A stretch of DNA of 64,000 nucleotides from Chaunax sp. Z400. Its lineage: Eukaryota > Chordata > Actinopteri > Lophiiformes > Chaunacidae. Of this stretch, positions 10,829 through 22,344 are shown piece by piece. The DNA is taken from NCBI GenBank assembly GCA_037577475.1, contig CM075204.1, forward strand, positions 8,467,355-8,531,354. The letters run 5' to 3'. Every line of letters begins with the position of its first letter. The first letter of the stretch is position 1. The translations under genes and the position numbers were made by a program. The notes under the pieces were generated by a model. It did no database searches and was not told the origin of the DNA. It worked only from the letters and a program-made list of their open reading frames with translations.

Positions 10829-13800
10829 TATGCATTTATTTGTAATTTCTGACACTGGCACAGTCTACAAGACATGCGATGCAGGTATGCTGCATGTAAT
10901 GCAGGACCCACCTTCAGTCCCATACAGTACCAATAAAATTTATAGTTGTCACCCCAAGAACGAAACAAAGAAACTACAGCCGCGGTAAAGGGGAAAATCA
11001 AGGGGAAAATATTAACATTATCTTTAACAAATTTCATGGTCATCCATGAAGTTGTCCTCCAGACATTTCACATTTCACAATTTCATGGCAAACCACCCAC
11101 TAGTTGTTAAGCTATTTCAGCCTGGACCAAAGGGCAGGACCGACTCACTGACTGCCCCACTGTCATTGCCATCTCCAGAGCAATCATGTTGCTCACAGGA
11201 CTAAAAACGATCTAACCACCCCGAGAATTGTGACTCTTATCTGAAAGTTGGACTTCGATGAGCTGCGCTCTTCCTGTTTCCTAAAAGTAGTCAACCCTTA
11301 GCCATACAGTTCTGCATCAGAAACTTTTATTCTGTTTTTTTAGAACACTAAAAAAATGTCTAAACATTTATACAGTATGTGCTGTTTTAGAGGGGAGTTG
11401 CAAACAACGCCCACTTCTGTTGTACTTTTGTTTAATATGCAGGACTTATTGAAAATCTAAGGCTGATGCAAGGAAGAAGTGTGTGATACTTTGTGGTAGT
11501 CACCAACACATTGTCTCATACTAGTCTCAAACACAGAAGGAAAACGTTTTGTGTTTGTTTTTTTTTGTTTTTGCACAAACATCTTCTTCCTGAATCTTTT
11601 TGAGATATCAAACAAATATAAAAAGTATGGGTGAAAACAAACCAAAATCTTGCACTTTGTTGTCTGTGGTCTCAAAGGTGGAAGTTTGTTTGGATTAGTC
11701 ATTCCGACCTAATGGTAGAGCTCCAGTCAGAAATGCAGTAATAGTAAAGAGCTTGACTGATAGTTGCCAAATCTTCCACTCCTCTTTTTCCTTGCGGTGT
11801 TTTCTGGCCATCTGTATACACTCATGACCTGTGACCTTCAGCAGCCTCTAGGACTGGTTGGAAACCCCCAATATAGCCCTCAGTGCCTTAGCTGAAGACA
11901 GGGATCTCACACACCACTCAACTCGGACAGTCCGATCCAGGGTGGAGAAAAAACTTCTCTGCAAATCCTACCTACAGGTGTCAACACAGGATTGAGAGGA
12001 AAACCTCTTGAAGTTCAGCAAGTCCTCTTTCCACCTACGTCTGTCAAGACAGTGTTGTCCAGCGCTGAAAGAATCCTATTTCCTGATACCATCCACCGCA
12101 TTTTCTGGCTTGTCAAGCTAAGATCTTAACACCCAGGTCAAGGAGCTATGCTACAGTTTAGTCAAATTTGTAACAGGGGGTGGGGACTGGTGCAAGCAAA
12201 GGCATGTAATTTACTTGGAATAGAGTTTTTCCTTTTGAAATCTGGTAACATAAATGAGAGGGTTGGGGTGAAAAAGCATAAAATACATGAACATGTTAGT
12301 GACTATTATTCTTTCAGGGGTAGAAAATCATAGGCCGGGGTGTTTTTGTTAGCTTTCACCCTAACATAGTTCTTATATTATATGAATGCTGTCAATCAAA
12401 TCATGTAACGGAAATGTTTAGTTGTGGTCCTCACTGATTCCAAGGGATATTCTTTCAGCAACACCTCTGTCAAATACGTAGTCATCTCCCAACCATCTTT
12501 GCCATGTTTCCCTACTAAAGTTTACTGGACCTGTGCGTCGGTCTGACATCACAGATTAGGTGACTTGGCCACTTGGCTCTGTCTTCAAAGAAGGAATAAA
12601 AGAGCTAATGAGAGCCAGGAGAGCATAATTATGCAGGAAGAACTGCAAGTTTTGGAGGGTCCCCATCAGTTGTAATGCATGCATTTTGAACAGGAAAAGA
12701 AACATTTGCTAGACCAGACTCTTAAGGCAGCTTCTAAACCCTAGAAAGCACTGGATCATCTGCATATCTTCAATCTAAGAACAAGGGCAAAACTAATAAT
12801 TACATCGAATCAATTTTGCTTCAGTGCTTTCTTTCAACAATTACAAGGTTATTTTCTCAATCTTTATCAGTGTTATTCTGCCCAAGGGTTCGGGTTCTTT
12901 TCATTCACTGAAATCTGCCCTTTACAATCAAATGCATCTGCAACGCTTGGAATTTAAGCACACATTCAGTCAGCACATTGAAGGCATTGTGGATCTGCTC
13001 TCCTCTGCAGCCTGACAAATGGTAAGCTCCTCTTAGAATAAGAGATTACCCACTCAAATCCCAGCTCTGCATGTATGTACATCTCCTTAAGTCAGCTTTA
13101 CCCCTCTATAAAACCCCTGGGTCATTAGAGTCACAATATGCTGCTCTCTCCCATACCACTTTATAACAAATCAAACTCCCCTGTAGGTTCTGCATGAATA
13201 GGCTTCAAAAGGGGTACATGTCTGATCACAGCTTTAGGCGGGTGGAGCTAATAGGGGTTGTTTGACTATGAGGTCACAGGGAGGCATGAGGAGGTGGTAG
13301 ATAATGATGGGAGGTCTAATTGATGTTGTCACATTTTCTGACAAGCTTTGGTGAGAGCTAATCAGCAGTGGATGACCTCATGACTGGAGCTGGCCTGTTC
13401 ACAGGGTTGGCTAATATCACTGCCCAGCTTTGAGTTCGGACGTGTCTGTTATAATTTACTTCAATGTCTGCTGGCAACAAAATATGCCGGGGTGAAAACA
13501 AAAGGTGAAAAAAAAAACTTCTGTAAGAATACAACTTCCTCATCAGGGTAAATCCTATATTTTTATATTAATTCAAACTACTTTTTGTATTAAAATTCAG
13601 GATTACCTTTTTATCCTGGAGTACTTTTTTTCCACAGTACATGTTTGGTTCCGAACGCTGTTGTACTGCAGTAACAAGAGGTCACAGTTTGTAACAGCCA
13701 AGGCTACAAATCTACTTTTGAGTTCAGCAGCTTGCCAAAGTAAAGCCAGAGTAGTTCCAGTTTGTGTCACATCCTTTGTGTCACACTTAAAGACCACTTT

Positions 13801-16719
13801 AAGTGTGGAACTTAAGGGCTGTGACACACCAGGCCACCGGCCAACAAGACAATCTCGGACCATTGGTGACCCTATAGTGTATGTGCTGTGTGTCCCACAC
13901 AGTTGCAGCTAGTTGGCCCTTGTCTGCGGCGGATCAGAGAGAAATAAAAGTGAATCAGTGCATTAAAAGAGAAACAGCCTACAGTCAAGGGGGCACATAA
14001 AGAGGGCTCTTCTTGTTTTTCATCAGTACTTTTAATACCCAAAAACAAACAGACAACAAATGCACATCTGGAAAAAAGCAACTGAAGACGAATGAAACCA
14101 TCTGAAACCAAGCGGTGAGCAAGAGGAGAGTGGAATAAGTAGGAAAATGTTGCTTTATCATATTATATTATATCCACAGTGCGAGATCATCTGGATTCCC
14201 TTTTTTTTTGGCTGCTGAATAAAGTCTACTTCCTGCAGGTATGGAGAGTTACTTCCTCTAATGCAGATGTTCTGTTGGTGTTGGCTGATGTCTCTAGTGT
14301 CAGAACCCATCTTTTCACCACCAGAATGGAATGTTGGAATGCTTCATGATAGGAAGGCTGTGGTTGTGGTACATAGGCTACAGTTAATGTTATTGTTAAT
14401 GTTCTACTCACTTGTTGACAACACCAAATATATCAAAAGTCAATATAATATTTTGACAGAGAAACATGCCCACTTCCGTCCAGCAGCAGGCTCCAGACCC
14501 TCTGAGGGATCCTTGGATTCCACTTACATGAATGTACGAAACATCAGTCCATCTGGAAATAACACAGTGGAATCTGATATCAAAATACCAATAATCAAGA
14601 TGAGTCATGCCTCATCGTGGCCAAGGATGTGTTCCTGTCATGCTGGAAATCACCTGTAAATTATCACTCTTAACTGATCCGTCCTGTCTCCTCTCATACC
14701 ATTTAACACACAGCCAACCTTTCCTCTCACCACCCACATCTCTGATCTTCAATGACCTTTGAGGAATTTGATAATGAACGGTTCATCTCTGTTTCAGTCA
14801 CATCGCCTCTGGTGTCTTTCTGTCTCACTGAATGTGTGGAGATTTGTTAAATTAGGTTTTTCCTCTGTGATTCTGTCTAAGCCGTCTCTTCTTTGTGACG
14901 TTTTGTCAGTGGTGATTTTCTGCATTGCTCACAAACAGTTGTAACGTTTCATGAGAACTTTTTTTTATGAAGTCTGCAAGTCATTTGCGTGAAATCAGGT
15001 GTGTTTCTGAGCTTTGCAAAATGTCATTAAATATACTTTTTTTCTTTTTTCTTGTGATGTTTCTGAAATCTACTTTCCTGTGGTGGGCAGTGTTGTTTTG
15101 TTCCATGTTTCAGGCCTGATTAGGACCCATTTTTATCTATTAGCAGATAAAAAATAATGGACATTATGGGTCAGTCCAGTAAGTCTTTGAAGTTCAGCTT
15201 AAGGCCTTTTGGGGTTTCCTAAACACTAAATGCTTACTAATATCAAATAAGAGTGCTATGGTGATAACTATTACTGAAGTTTGACTTTGTGTTCATCCTG
15301 CATTTATCCTGCATTAGGGGTGCATTAGCTATAAAACTCCCATTCGATAATTCCAGCATTAGTCCTGCAGATAACTTATTTTTCTCATGTTTTGTGGATT
15401 TGTAATTTCTGCAGTGTGACTGAAATGATGTGAGACGGCTACAAGTTTGAGCTGCAGGACTTTATCCTGTTTCACACTCTGTGACCACTGATCGCATTTG
15501 ATATAAATTTAGCTCAGTTTGCCATATTTGTTCTCACTCAGTGGTGCAAATGGCAAAGTAACTCAAGTGTAAAACATCGTATCGCATAGTAGATTTTATG
15601 GCTGTTCATCAACCTCCTCTCAACCATCCTAGACGCCCCTGAGCCCAAGACTTGTAAAAACACCGTCATATTTTGGAGAACTCTGCATCAATGAAGCATT
15701 TAAAGGACAAAGCTTTTGATTATGATCTATATGCCTGTCATTATCAACAAATCCCAGGAAGACATCGAGCCTAACCACACGTTAGTCGAACTTCCACTCA
15801 GCCCCATTCATTACGGAAGTTCTTCAAAAACATGTCACAAATACTTTTGGCCCTCTTAAGAAGAGATCCTGTTCCAGCAACACACGAACAACTTGTCACA
15901 GCACTGCAGGAAGAAAGGCATGTCATCCTACAAGTCTAGATTAACGTAGTAGTAGTGATAAAAGCTGGAGGTGATTAAATACGGTACTGACTGTTGTTGT
16001 TGTTCTCTGTCTCACCAGCCACACTTTTTGACTTGTAAACACTAAGGCAACAACCACTAATCTGCACAAAAATTATTTTTCTGTATGGCTAAAGGGTGAA
16101 TAAAGATGTGTGAACCATAATTTGCCTTTTTGATATTTAATATGAACAGGATGGCATGACATTAAAAAAAATGTGTTTCTACTGTTGCTCAGTATATTAT
16201 TATTATTTGTGATCAGTGTAACCTCTTCTGTATTTCCAGATTGTAGCGAGGATCATTCACTGCAGCATTTAACCTATTTCTCATGCATTATTGACTGATC
16301 ATTTATTCTACTGCCCACTGACATGGTTTTATTGTTACCCTGCATACAATCATGGTTCTATCTAGTTTGTGATGAAATTTGAAACTTTTCAGTATACATA
16401 TAAAGAAAAACATCCCAGACTTATAAAGGCAGTAACAAAGCTTTTTCTCAAAGTGGTGTTTTAAGAGATTTAAGTTTGAGAGTTTACACAAGAGTGAATT
16501 GTTGTACATCTGCAATGGCTGCTGATGTACAACGACTGATATTTGATTAATAGCCTTTTCTTTTACCAGATTTACTCCACACTAGAACTGATAAATAACC
16601 ACAAATGCAAAGTCAGCAGCAGATAGTAAAATATACTTGTATCTTAAAGGAAGACTGTATTATTTATGTTAAAAAATATGATATATGATCACCATAGGCT
16701 ATACAAAAATATAGCCGTA
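10829..16719. other. Non-coding, nothing firmly recognised
   Basis: About 5.9 kb with only short chance frames. The stretch 11780-12120 has an even, codon-like composition but its frames are broken. 13505-13912 and 14261-14659 are open but show no family signature. Confidence 0.4.
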
Positions 16720-17215
16720 GTCTCTGTGATGTCACTCATAGGTTTCTGCAGAGCCACAGTGAACCTCAGTGCGGTGGTTCCGGTCCCCTCCATGGTGACC
16801 TGACTCCATCTTACTCCCAGCTAATCCAAAAATCGGCAAAGAGGTGGAGCATCTGTGGAGCTGAGCCAGGTCGAATGAAGCTTGGAGGAATTGGCAGAGG
16901 TAATGCCTACAGTAGTACACAGCTAGTGGCTAGCTGTCACTCAAACATGGCTCATTAATTTTGCATTAGAGTTCTTTTAAATTTCATCCCCTGTAAAGTT
17001 GTAATGAACATCTAAAGAGACCAATAACGGGTTTTTTTGGTAGTTTTTTTACCAGGTTGTAAACATGTTTATTTCTGCTGCCAATCTTAATATGAGGATC
17101 TGTGAGGATTGACTCCGTTTTAGATCCTGCCTTAAGTTGACATTCAAGGAACTGGTTTTTGGCACATCCACATTGACTTCATTATTCAGCCTCAGAGTTT
17201 GCCGTTTACAAACCT
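16720..17215 (+). mobile_element. Common teleost interspersed repeat, diverged copy
   Basis: The ordered blocks 'gatgtcactcataggttt', 'gagccaggtcgaatgaagct', 'cacagctagtggctagctgt', 'aaacatgtttatttctgctg' and 'actggtttttggcacatcca' match, in order, a repeat I recall from many teleost genomes. The family name is not assigned. It lies about 1 kb past the ntf3 stop. Confidence 0.6.
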
Positions 17216-17920
17216 GCATATTTTTAATCTCCCGTCAAGCGTATCATTTTGTTGTTGTTAATGAAATGTTCCCCACTTTTAAGAAACAGAGGTTTTTATT
17301 CATAGGAAGGAGACAGCTCATTGTTAACAGTCAAGACTAAAATGTGAACAGAGTCAAGGTGGTCTGAGGAAAACCAAACAAACAGATTCTCTTAAATCTC
17401 TGCCAGCAGATTCCAGCGGAGGAATTTCTATAATGATTTTGTCAAAACTGTCATTCAGAGCAATAAAAGGACTTATGGTGTATTACAACTATGGTCAATT
17501 GTAAACAAAGTGTAAATGTATATGTTTGGACAAATCTCAAATCTGTTGTGGTCATTATAACCTCTGATATCTGTGTCATTAAGTGTTAATGCTGAGAGTT
17601 TGGTCCCCACATTGGTCCATGGGAGGACTCTGTCACACCTGAACATGTGTGGCGACTGCTGTCTGTGAATTACCAAGTCCTGTTGTCTCTGCAGTCATCT
17701 GTTGAAGGCACATGTAAAAATCTTATTGAGAAGCACCTTTGCAGCCCAGCTCTCTATTATAGTCTCAAAAAGAGTTCATAGCATGTTTCATTTCTTTTTA
17801 TAGACATTTTGTTTCCTTTTGAAGAAGACTTCTTTCAATAAATAACACAAATATATTCATACATCATATATAGATAGATAAACATGTATAAACTACATGC
17901 ATTTCATATAATTTAAATAA
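17216..17920. other. Unassigned flank between ntf3 3' UTR and a repeat
   Basis: AT-rich sequence with short open frames only and no recognisable domain. It may contain the distal 3' UTR if the AATAAA at 17300-17295 (minus) is used. Confidence 0.4.
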
Positions 17921-18196
17921 TTTATATGTACAGTTCCCACTCACATTCTCCTTCCCTCCCCGCTCCCTCTCAAACCAGTTTGTTATAACAGCGGAGTTCT
18001 GGCTCTGCAGCACATTAATGTGGAATATCATTTAAACGGATCCAAGAGTTCTTAAGTGGAAATATCCTATAATAGCAGAATGTTGCTCATCACCACCATG
18101 ACACATGATCCTGGGAAGGGAGCACTGTGAACAGGAAATAAACTCCTATACAGGAAGTAGAGCAGGTAGTCCGCAGCAGGGCTTGTATTGTTGTAT
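17921..18196 (-). other. ntf3: Candidate ntf3 3' UTR with a variant poly(A) signal
   Basis: This is the sequence after the ntf3 stop. The nearest hexamer-like signal on the minus strand is TATAAA at 17926-17921, about 270 nt past the stop, in an AT-rich context. A canonical AATAAA occurs only much further on (17300-17295), close to a repeat. Neither is proven, so the end of the transcript is uncertain. Confidence 0.3.
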
Positions 18197-19087
18197 TTAC
18201 GTCCTGTGACGTTTCCTTGACAAAGCACAGACACAAGAAGTATCTATGCGTATCCACCTCCAACCCACTGAGTTGCGAACCTGTGTCAGAGCTCGAACAT
18301 AAGTCTGTGACGTCTTGCACTGAGAATTCCAGTTTTTGTAATCAATGCCCCTGCAGCCACCTTTAACGGGCCTGGCGGTCAGACAGCGTGTCTCGTAAAA
18401 GTACTGTTTGATGTTCTGCGTGGCACTGGTTTTAATTTTTGCCAGAACAGTGACGGGGTCGCCCCTGGTGTCCACTGCTTGGGTCTTATCCGTAACCCAC
18501 TGGCTCTCGCTGTCGCACACGCCGTATTCCCCTCGATAGCTCCTGTGCTCGGCATAGCGCTTCTTTCTAGTCTTGTTACCCGCTGCTCCTCCATCCACTC
18601 CCCCGCTCACGAAATCGTCAGCGAGAAACAGCGGCGGCGGCTGCAACGGTGGCCGGTCGCTCAGCAGCACCCGTGGTGAGTTGTACCGCTTGTGCTGCCT
18701 GAGAAGGTCCGAGTTCAGCAGCATCACCTGCTGGTCAACCACTCCGTCACTGCTACCTCCATTTCGTACCCCGATTCCCCATTGCTCCACCACGCCCTGG
18801 TCCTCCCTTAAGGGTAAGTTTGCGCTGAGTGTACGAGGCAGCATGTCCTGGGGCTCGGTGTCCCGGCTTTTCCCCTGTTGGCTCTGGTTCCCCCTGGTCC
18901 TCCCTCTAGTAAGGTCAGCCTGCAGCAGCTGGATGATGAGTGAGTTTAAGGGGTCTGGACTCGGCTGCTGCTGCTGCTGCTGTTTCCCCTGGCGACTGCT
19001 GTCCATATTGTTTGCCTGGATACCATAGAGGTACACGAGGACCATCACATACAGCAGGATGGACATCACTAGATTCACCTGTAAGAT
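18197..19087 (-). CDS. ntf3: Neurotrophin-3 preproprotein, main coding exon
   Basis: Secreted growth factor of the NGF/BDNF/NT-3/NT-4 family. In vertebrates NT-3 signals mainly through TrkC and p75NTR to support sensory and sympathetic neurons. The exon opens after a strong acceptor (pyrimidine tract then cag) at codon ATC and runs to a stop at 18199-18197. An internal start (19066-19064) begins MSILLYVMVLVYLYGIQA, a signal peptide very like mammalian NT-3. The pro-domain carries the family blocks LNSLII, RYNSPRVLLSD and PPPLF, then an N-glycosylation site (NKT) and furin motif RKKR at 18568-18557. The mature factor (18556-18200) is 119 residues, as in mammals, with all six knot cysteines (14, 58, 68, 80, 108, 110) and the motifs QYFYETRC, NSQCKTSQTYVRAL and GWRWIRIDTSCVCALSRK. 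Arg103, the key TrkC contact in NT-3, is present. The pro-region is about 30 residues longer than in human and contains six glutamines in a row. The mature loops are divergent (see findings). Identity as NT-3 is near certain; whether it is the main ntf3 or a duplicate is not. Confidence 0.97.
   Translation of the reverse strand: MLQVNLVMSILLYVMVLVYLYGIQANNMDSSRQGKQQQQQQPSPDPLNSLIIQLLQADLTRGRTRGNQSQQGKSRDTEPQDMLPRTLSANLPLREDQGVVEQWGIGVRNGGSSDGVVDQQVMLLNSDLLRQHKRYNSPRVLLSDRPPLQPPPLFLADDFVSGGVDGGAAGNKTRKKRYAEHRSYRGEYGVCDSESQWVTDKTQAVDTRGDPVTVLAKIKTSATQNIKQYFYETRCLTARPVKGGCRGIDYKNWNSQCKTSQTYVRALTQVRNSVGWRWIRIDTSCVCALSRKRHRT
18963..18980 (-). repeat. ntf3: CAG repeat encoding six glutamines in the NT-3 pro-domain
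   Basis: Consecutive CAG codons (CTG on the plus strand) encode a Gln6 run shortly after the signal peptide, in a stretch absent from human NT-3 as I recall it. The run is prone to length polymorphism. Confidence 0.85.
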
Positions 19088-19240
19088 CTGCAAAAACAGA
19101 AAGAGAGACACTTTTAAGAGATATCTGGTACTGCCTGAGGGGATTGATTGATTTTATCTCAAGACAAAACTTGTGAAAATCTGAGGCTTTGTGGAAACCC
19201 TTGGCTTGAACTGAGCAACCACAGTGTAAATAACAGCAGC

Positions 19241-19242
<2 letters not shown>

Positions 19243-19274
<32 letters not shown>

Positions 19275-19639
19275 CTGTGTGTGTGTGTGCCTGTGTGTGT
19301 GTGTGTGTGCCTGTGTGTGTGTGTGTGTGTGCCTGTGTGTGTGCCTGTGTGTGTGTGTGTGTGTGTGTGTGTGCCTGTGTGTGTGTGTGTGCCTGTGTGT
19401 GTGTGTGTGTGTGTGTGCCTGTGTGTGTGTGTGCCTGTGTGTGTGTGTGTGTGCCTGTGTGTGTGTGTGTGTGTGTGTGTGCCTGTGTGTGTGTGTGTGT
19501 GTGCCTGTGTGTGTGCCTGTGTGTGTGTGTGTGTGTGTGTGTGTGCCTGTGTGTGTGTGTGTGCCTGTGTGTGTGTGTGTGTGTGTGTGCCTGTGTGTGT
19601 GTGTGCCTGTGTGTGTGTGTGTGTGTGCCTGTGTGTGTG

Positions 19640-19672
<33 letters not shown>

Positions 19673-19704
19673 CTGTGTGTGTGTGTGTGCCTGTGTGTGT
19701 GTGT
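19243..19704 (+). repeat. Compound GT/GCCT satellite with higher-order units
   Basis: About 460 bp of (GT)n interrupted by 21 GCCT units, starting about 155 bp from the ntf3 acceptor, inside the intron. Distances between GCCT units repeat as an ordered series (16, 20, 22, 12, 30, 18, 26 bp), so the array is built from nested duplications of roughly 144 to 172 bp rather than simple slippage. It produces long spurious frames of Cys-Val or His-Thr repeats on both strands. Confidence 0.95.
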
Positions 19705-22130
19705 CTGAGTTTGTGTCTTGGTTTAAACTCAGCTATGGGAACCAACACGCTACTGCATGTAGAAAACATTATAACTATGTTGAGAGTAATACATTTAAAT
19801 ACTTGGCATGAGCTTAAAATGTGACAAAGGAAACCTGGCAAACAAACTAAACACACATTTCCTCAGTGTCTCTTTCTGTCTTTAACAGCATCCGTTACTT
19901 GAGCTATCATGGTAATAAAATAACCCTGTGAACTTCAGTCATTTTAGTGGTTTTATAGTATAATGTGGTTCACAGGTAAAGAGGCAGTTTTTTTTTGTTT
20001 TGAGTCAGACACAGCAGGTTTACTAGAAACAAACACAACCAGCTTTAAAACAGGTTTGGCCGAGTTACACTGTTTACACTTGTTTTTACTATTCACTGAT
20101 GTGCTGTCAAAAATGATCACACACTTTTTCATCCGGAGTAGTTTGGGAAATATTCAAGGATCATGTAATAACCAAAGATTGTATCACACCACCACACACC
20201 ATGGCAAAATTGTTACCAAAACAACAATGCTCTTACTACAACACCATCTTTTGGTTCAGTTATTATGTGAGCCTCAAAGCCCTCCATAGTGAGGGTTTCT
20301 TTAGCAGAGGAAGACTACTAAAAAACCCTGTACTGATAAGTTCAGTGCATTCATTCATTCAGGGTTGTGTTTCTGACCTCCGATAAATTTAGGTCCAGTA
20401 TTCTGTCTGTCTCCACTAACTTCTAATTGAGACGTCTGTCTGTTTGCCTGCTAAATGCTCTGCTATGCTCACTATAGCTGCTAACTTTGTCTGTGTGTTG
20501 TTTTGTGCTGAGCTGACAATCTTACACCCTGGCAAATAAAACACTGAATTCTGTTTAAGACAAATGTCTAATGTATAAAAAAAAAAAAAAAGTCCAAGAC
20601 AGAAAAAAATCACTATGAGCACATATTTCTTCTTTGCCACCTGGTGTAATTCTAGTATTCCATCAGATGAGTAGATGGTTATATGTTGCAATCCTTTCAG
20701 AGAGGAGGAAGAGAGAAAGGTGAGGGATGGAGGACAAACAGAAGTGACTTGTTGCCGTCAGCGATGTTACGGCTGGGTGATATACCTGTTGAAGAGGGGG
20801 GGGGGCATCTGTTCAGCAGCAATGTCACCTTCCAATCAGTGGCTCAGAAAAAAACATGCACACACAAACGCAGACACACATTTTTGTTATGCCACAGCAC
20901 TAACAGCTCATTTCTCTCTGCTTCTGTTTAAAGAAGTATAAAGGAAGATTTGAAATTCTGCATTTAAGGTCATGTGAGCCTCTAGTGAAGCTCATCTCAA
21001 CCCCAGCTGCATACTATAGTCCTCCTAATGGCAAATGTATTCATCCTGCTCCAGGTTTCCATGAGAAATACCTTTGGTAACCAAAACAAATTCATGTTAA
21101 CAGGGACTATGTTGGTCCTCCTATTAAATGGGTTAATATAATGAAAATCATGCCACTTTTATAATATGACAAAACCACTTACGCAACCTTTGAGTCGACT
21201 CAATTTCTCATACCCTGCTTTAGTGATTCAAAAAAAATGTATGAATAAGGGTCTCATTGTAAATCAGGTGCCTTGCTGATGAAAACTGCATTCAGTCACA
21301 CAAATTAATTTCCCCTCCTGCTGCCATAAAAGAGCTCACTGTAGTTTATTTATGAAGTTAACATTCCGGCTTGTAGAGGCTTCGCCCGGAGGGTCAGCGA
21401 TAACTTTTTCTTCAGTGAGCAGAACCATTAGGAGACTGTTTGTTTTCACTGGCCTGTCTTTCACTTTGCCACTTCGGCCGTCGTCACCTCCACAGGGGGT
21501 TATTTGAGTACAAGAACTTGAGTTTAGGGTAAGGCTCGCAATGAGTTGATGGTTAATGTCAGGTTAATGTCATTGTCACTGAAAGTTAAAGTGTGTGTTT
21601 GAGAGAGACATGACGAACACGTGCAATTAATATATTGGCGTGCAGCCACAGATTGTCAGGATAATATGTGTCCACCTGTTTCAGACACATCTGGGTGGAT
21701 CTCTTCACACTGTGTGACGTATTTCTGTTTGAATGTGTGACCGCAGAGCTGGATGAAGATAAACAGATGAAAGACAAACTCCATCTGTTTGCTTGTTGGT
21801 GTGCGTGTGGGTGAGAAATTAGGCAACAACTCCTCTCTGAAGTTCTCCTTGAACCCTCCGACTCTTCATGGGTAAAAAGCAACGTATAAAAGCATCTGAG
21901 AAGCACTAGATTGATTGACAAGATGCATCCTTGGTATGCGTGTTACTGCATCCACCTCTCTTAGACATACAATAATAACCTAGACTCCTACTTGAAACAG
22001 CAGCTAAACTTACATTGAAATTAGCCGTTATTGCTCCTGTTGCTTCAGACAGGAAGACAGTCATCTCCAGTAGTTTCAACATAAACCCCTGCTGAAGGTG
22101 CATTGTTGTAATCAGATAATATAAGCTATA
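19705..22130. other. Intronic, nothing recognised
   Basis: Poly-A and poly-T patches (20578-20591) and a short G run (20799-20807). No coding exon supported. Confidence 0.4.
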
Positions 22131-22344
22131 CTTTATTGTCCCCGTGGGGAAATTCTTTCTCTGCATTTGACCCATCCCTGAGGAGCAGTGGGCTGCCTTT
22201 ACGGCGCCTGGGGAGCAGATTGGGGTTCAGTATCCTGCTCAAGGATACTTCTTCGACTTGTCGACCTGGGGGAAGTGGGGATCGAACCACCGACCTTCTG
22301 ATAAGTGGATGGCCGCTCTTACCTCGTAAGCCACAGCCGCCCCT
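22131..22344 (-). mobile_element. tRNA-derived SINE, near full length
   Basis: Read on the minus strand: a tRNA-like head (ggggcggctgtggcttacg) with a perfect B box GGTTCGATCCC, then 'ccttgagcaggatactgaac', a central segment 'cagcccactgctcctcaggg', and the tail 'tttccccacggggacaataa'. This is the layout of an acanthomorph-type SINE whose tail is shared with a partner LINE. Confidence 0.85.

Noticed and set aside
11780..12120. Coding-like stretch, possibly a LINE remnant
   Set aside because: No frame stays open and no retroelement motif could be read with confidence.
18573..19028. 151-codon open frame on the plus strand
   Set aside because: Antisense shadow of the ntf3 pro-domain, with no independent signature.
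18915..19856. 313-codon His/Thr-rich open frame on the minus strand and several Cys/Val-rich frames on the plus strand at 19148-19824
   Set aside because: They are the six readings of the GT/GCCT satellite; the minus frame then runs out of frame through the ntf3 exon.
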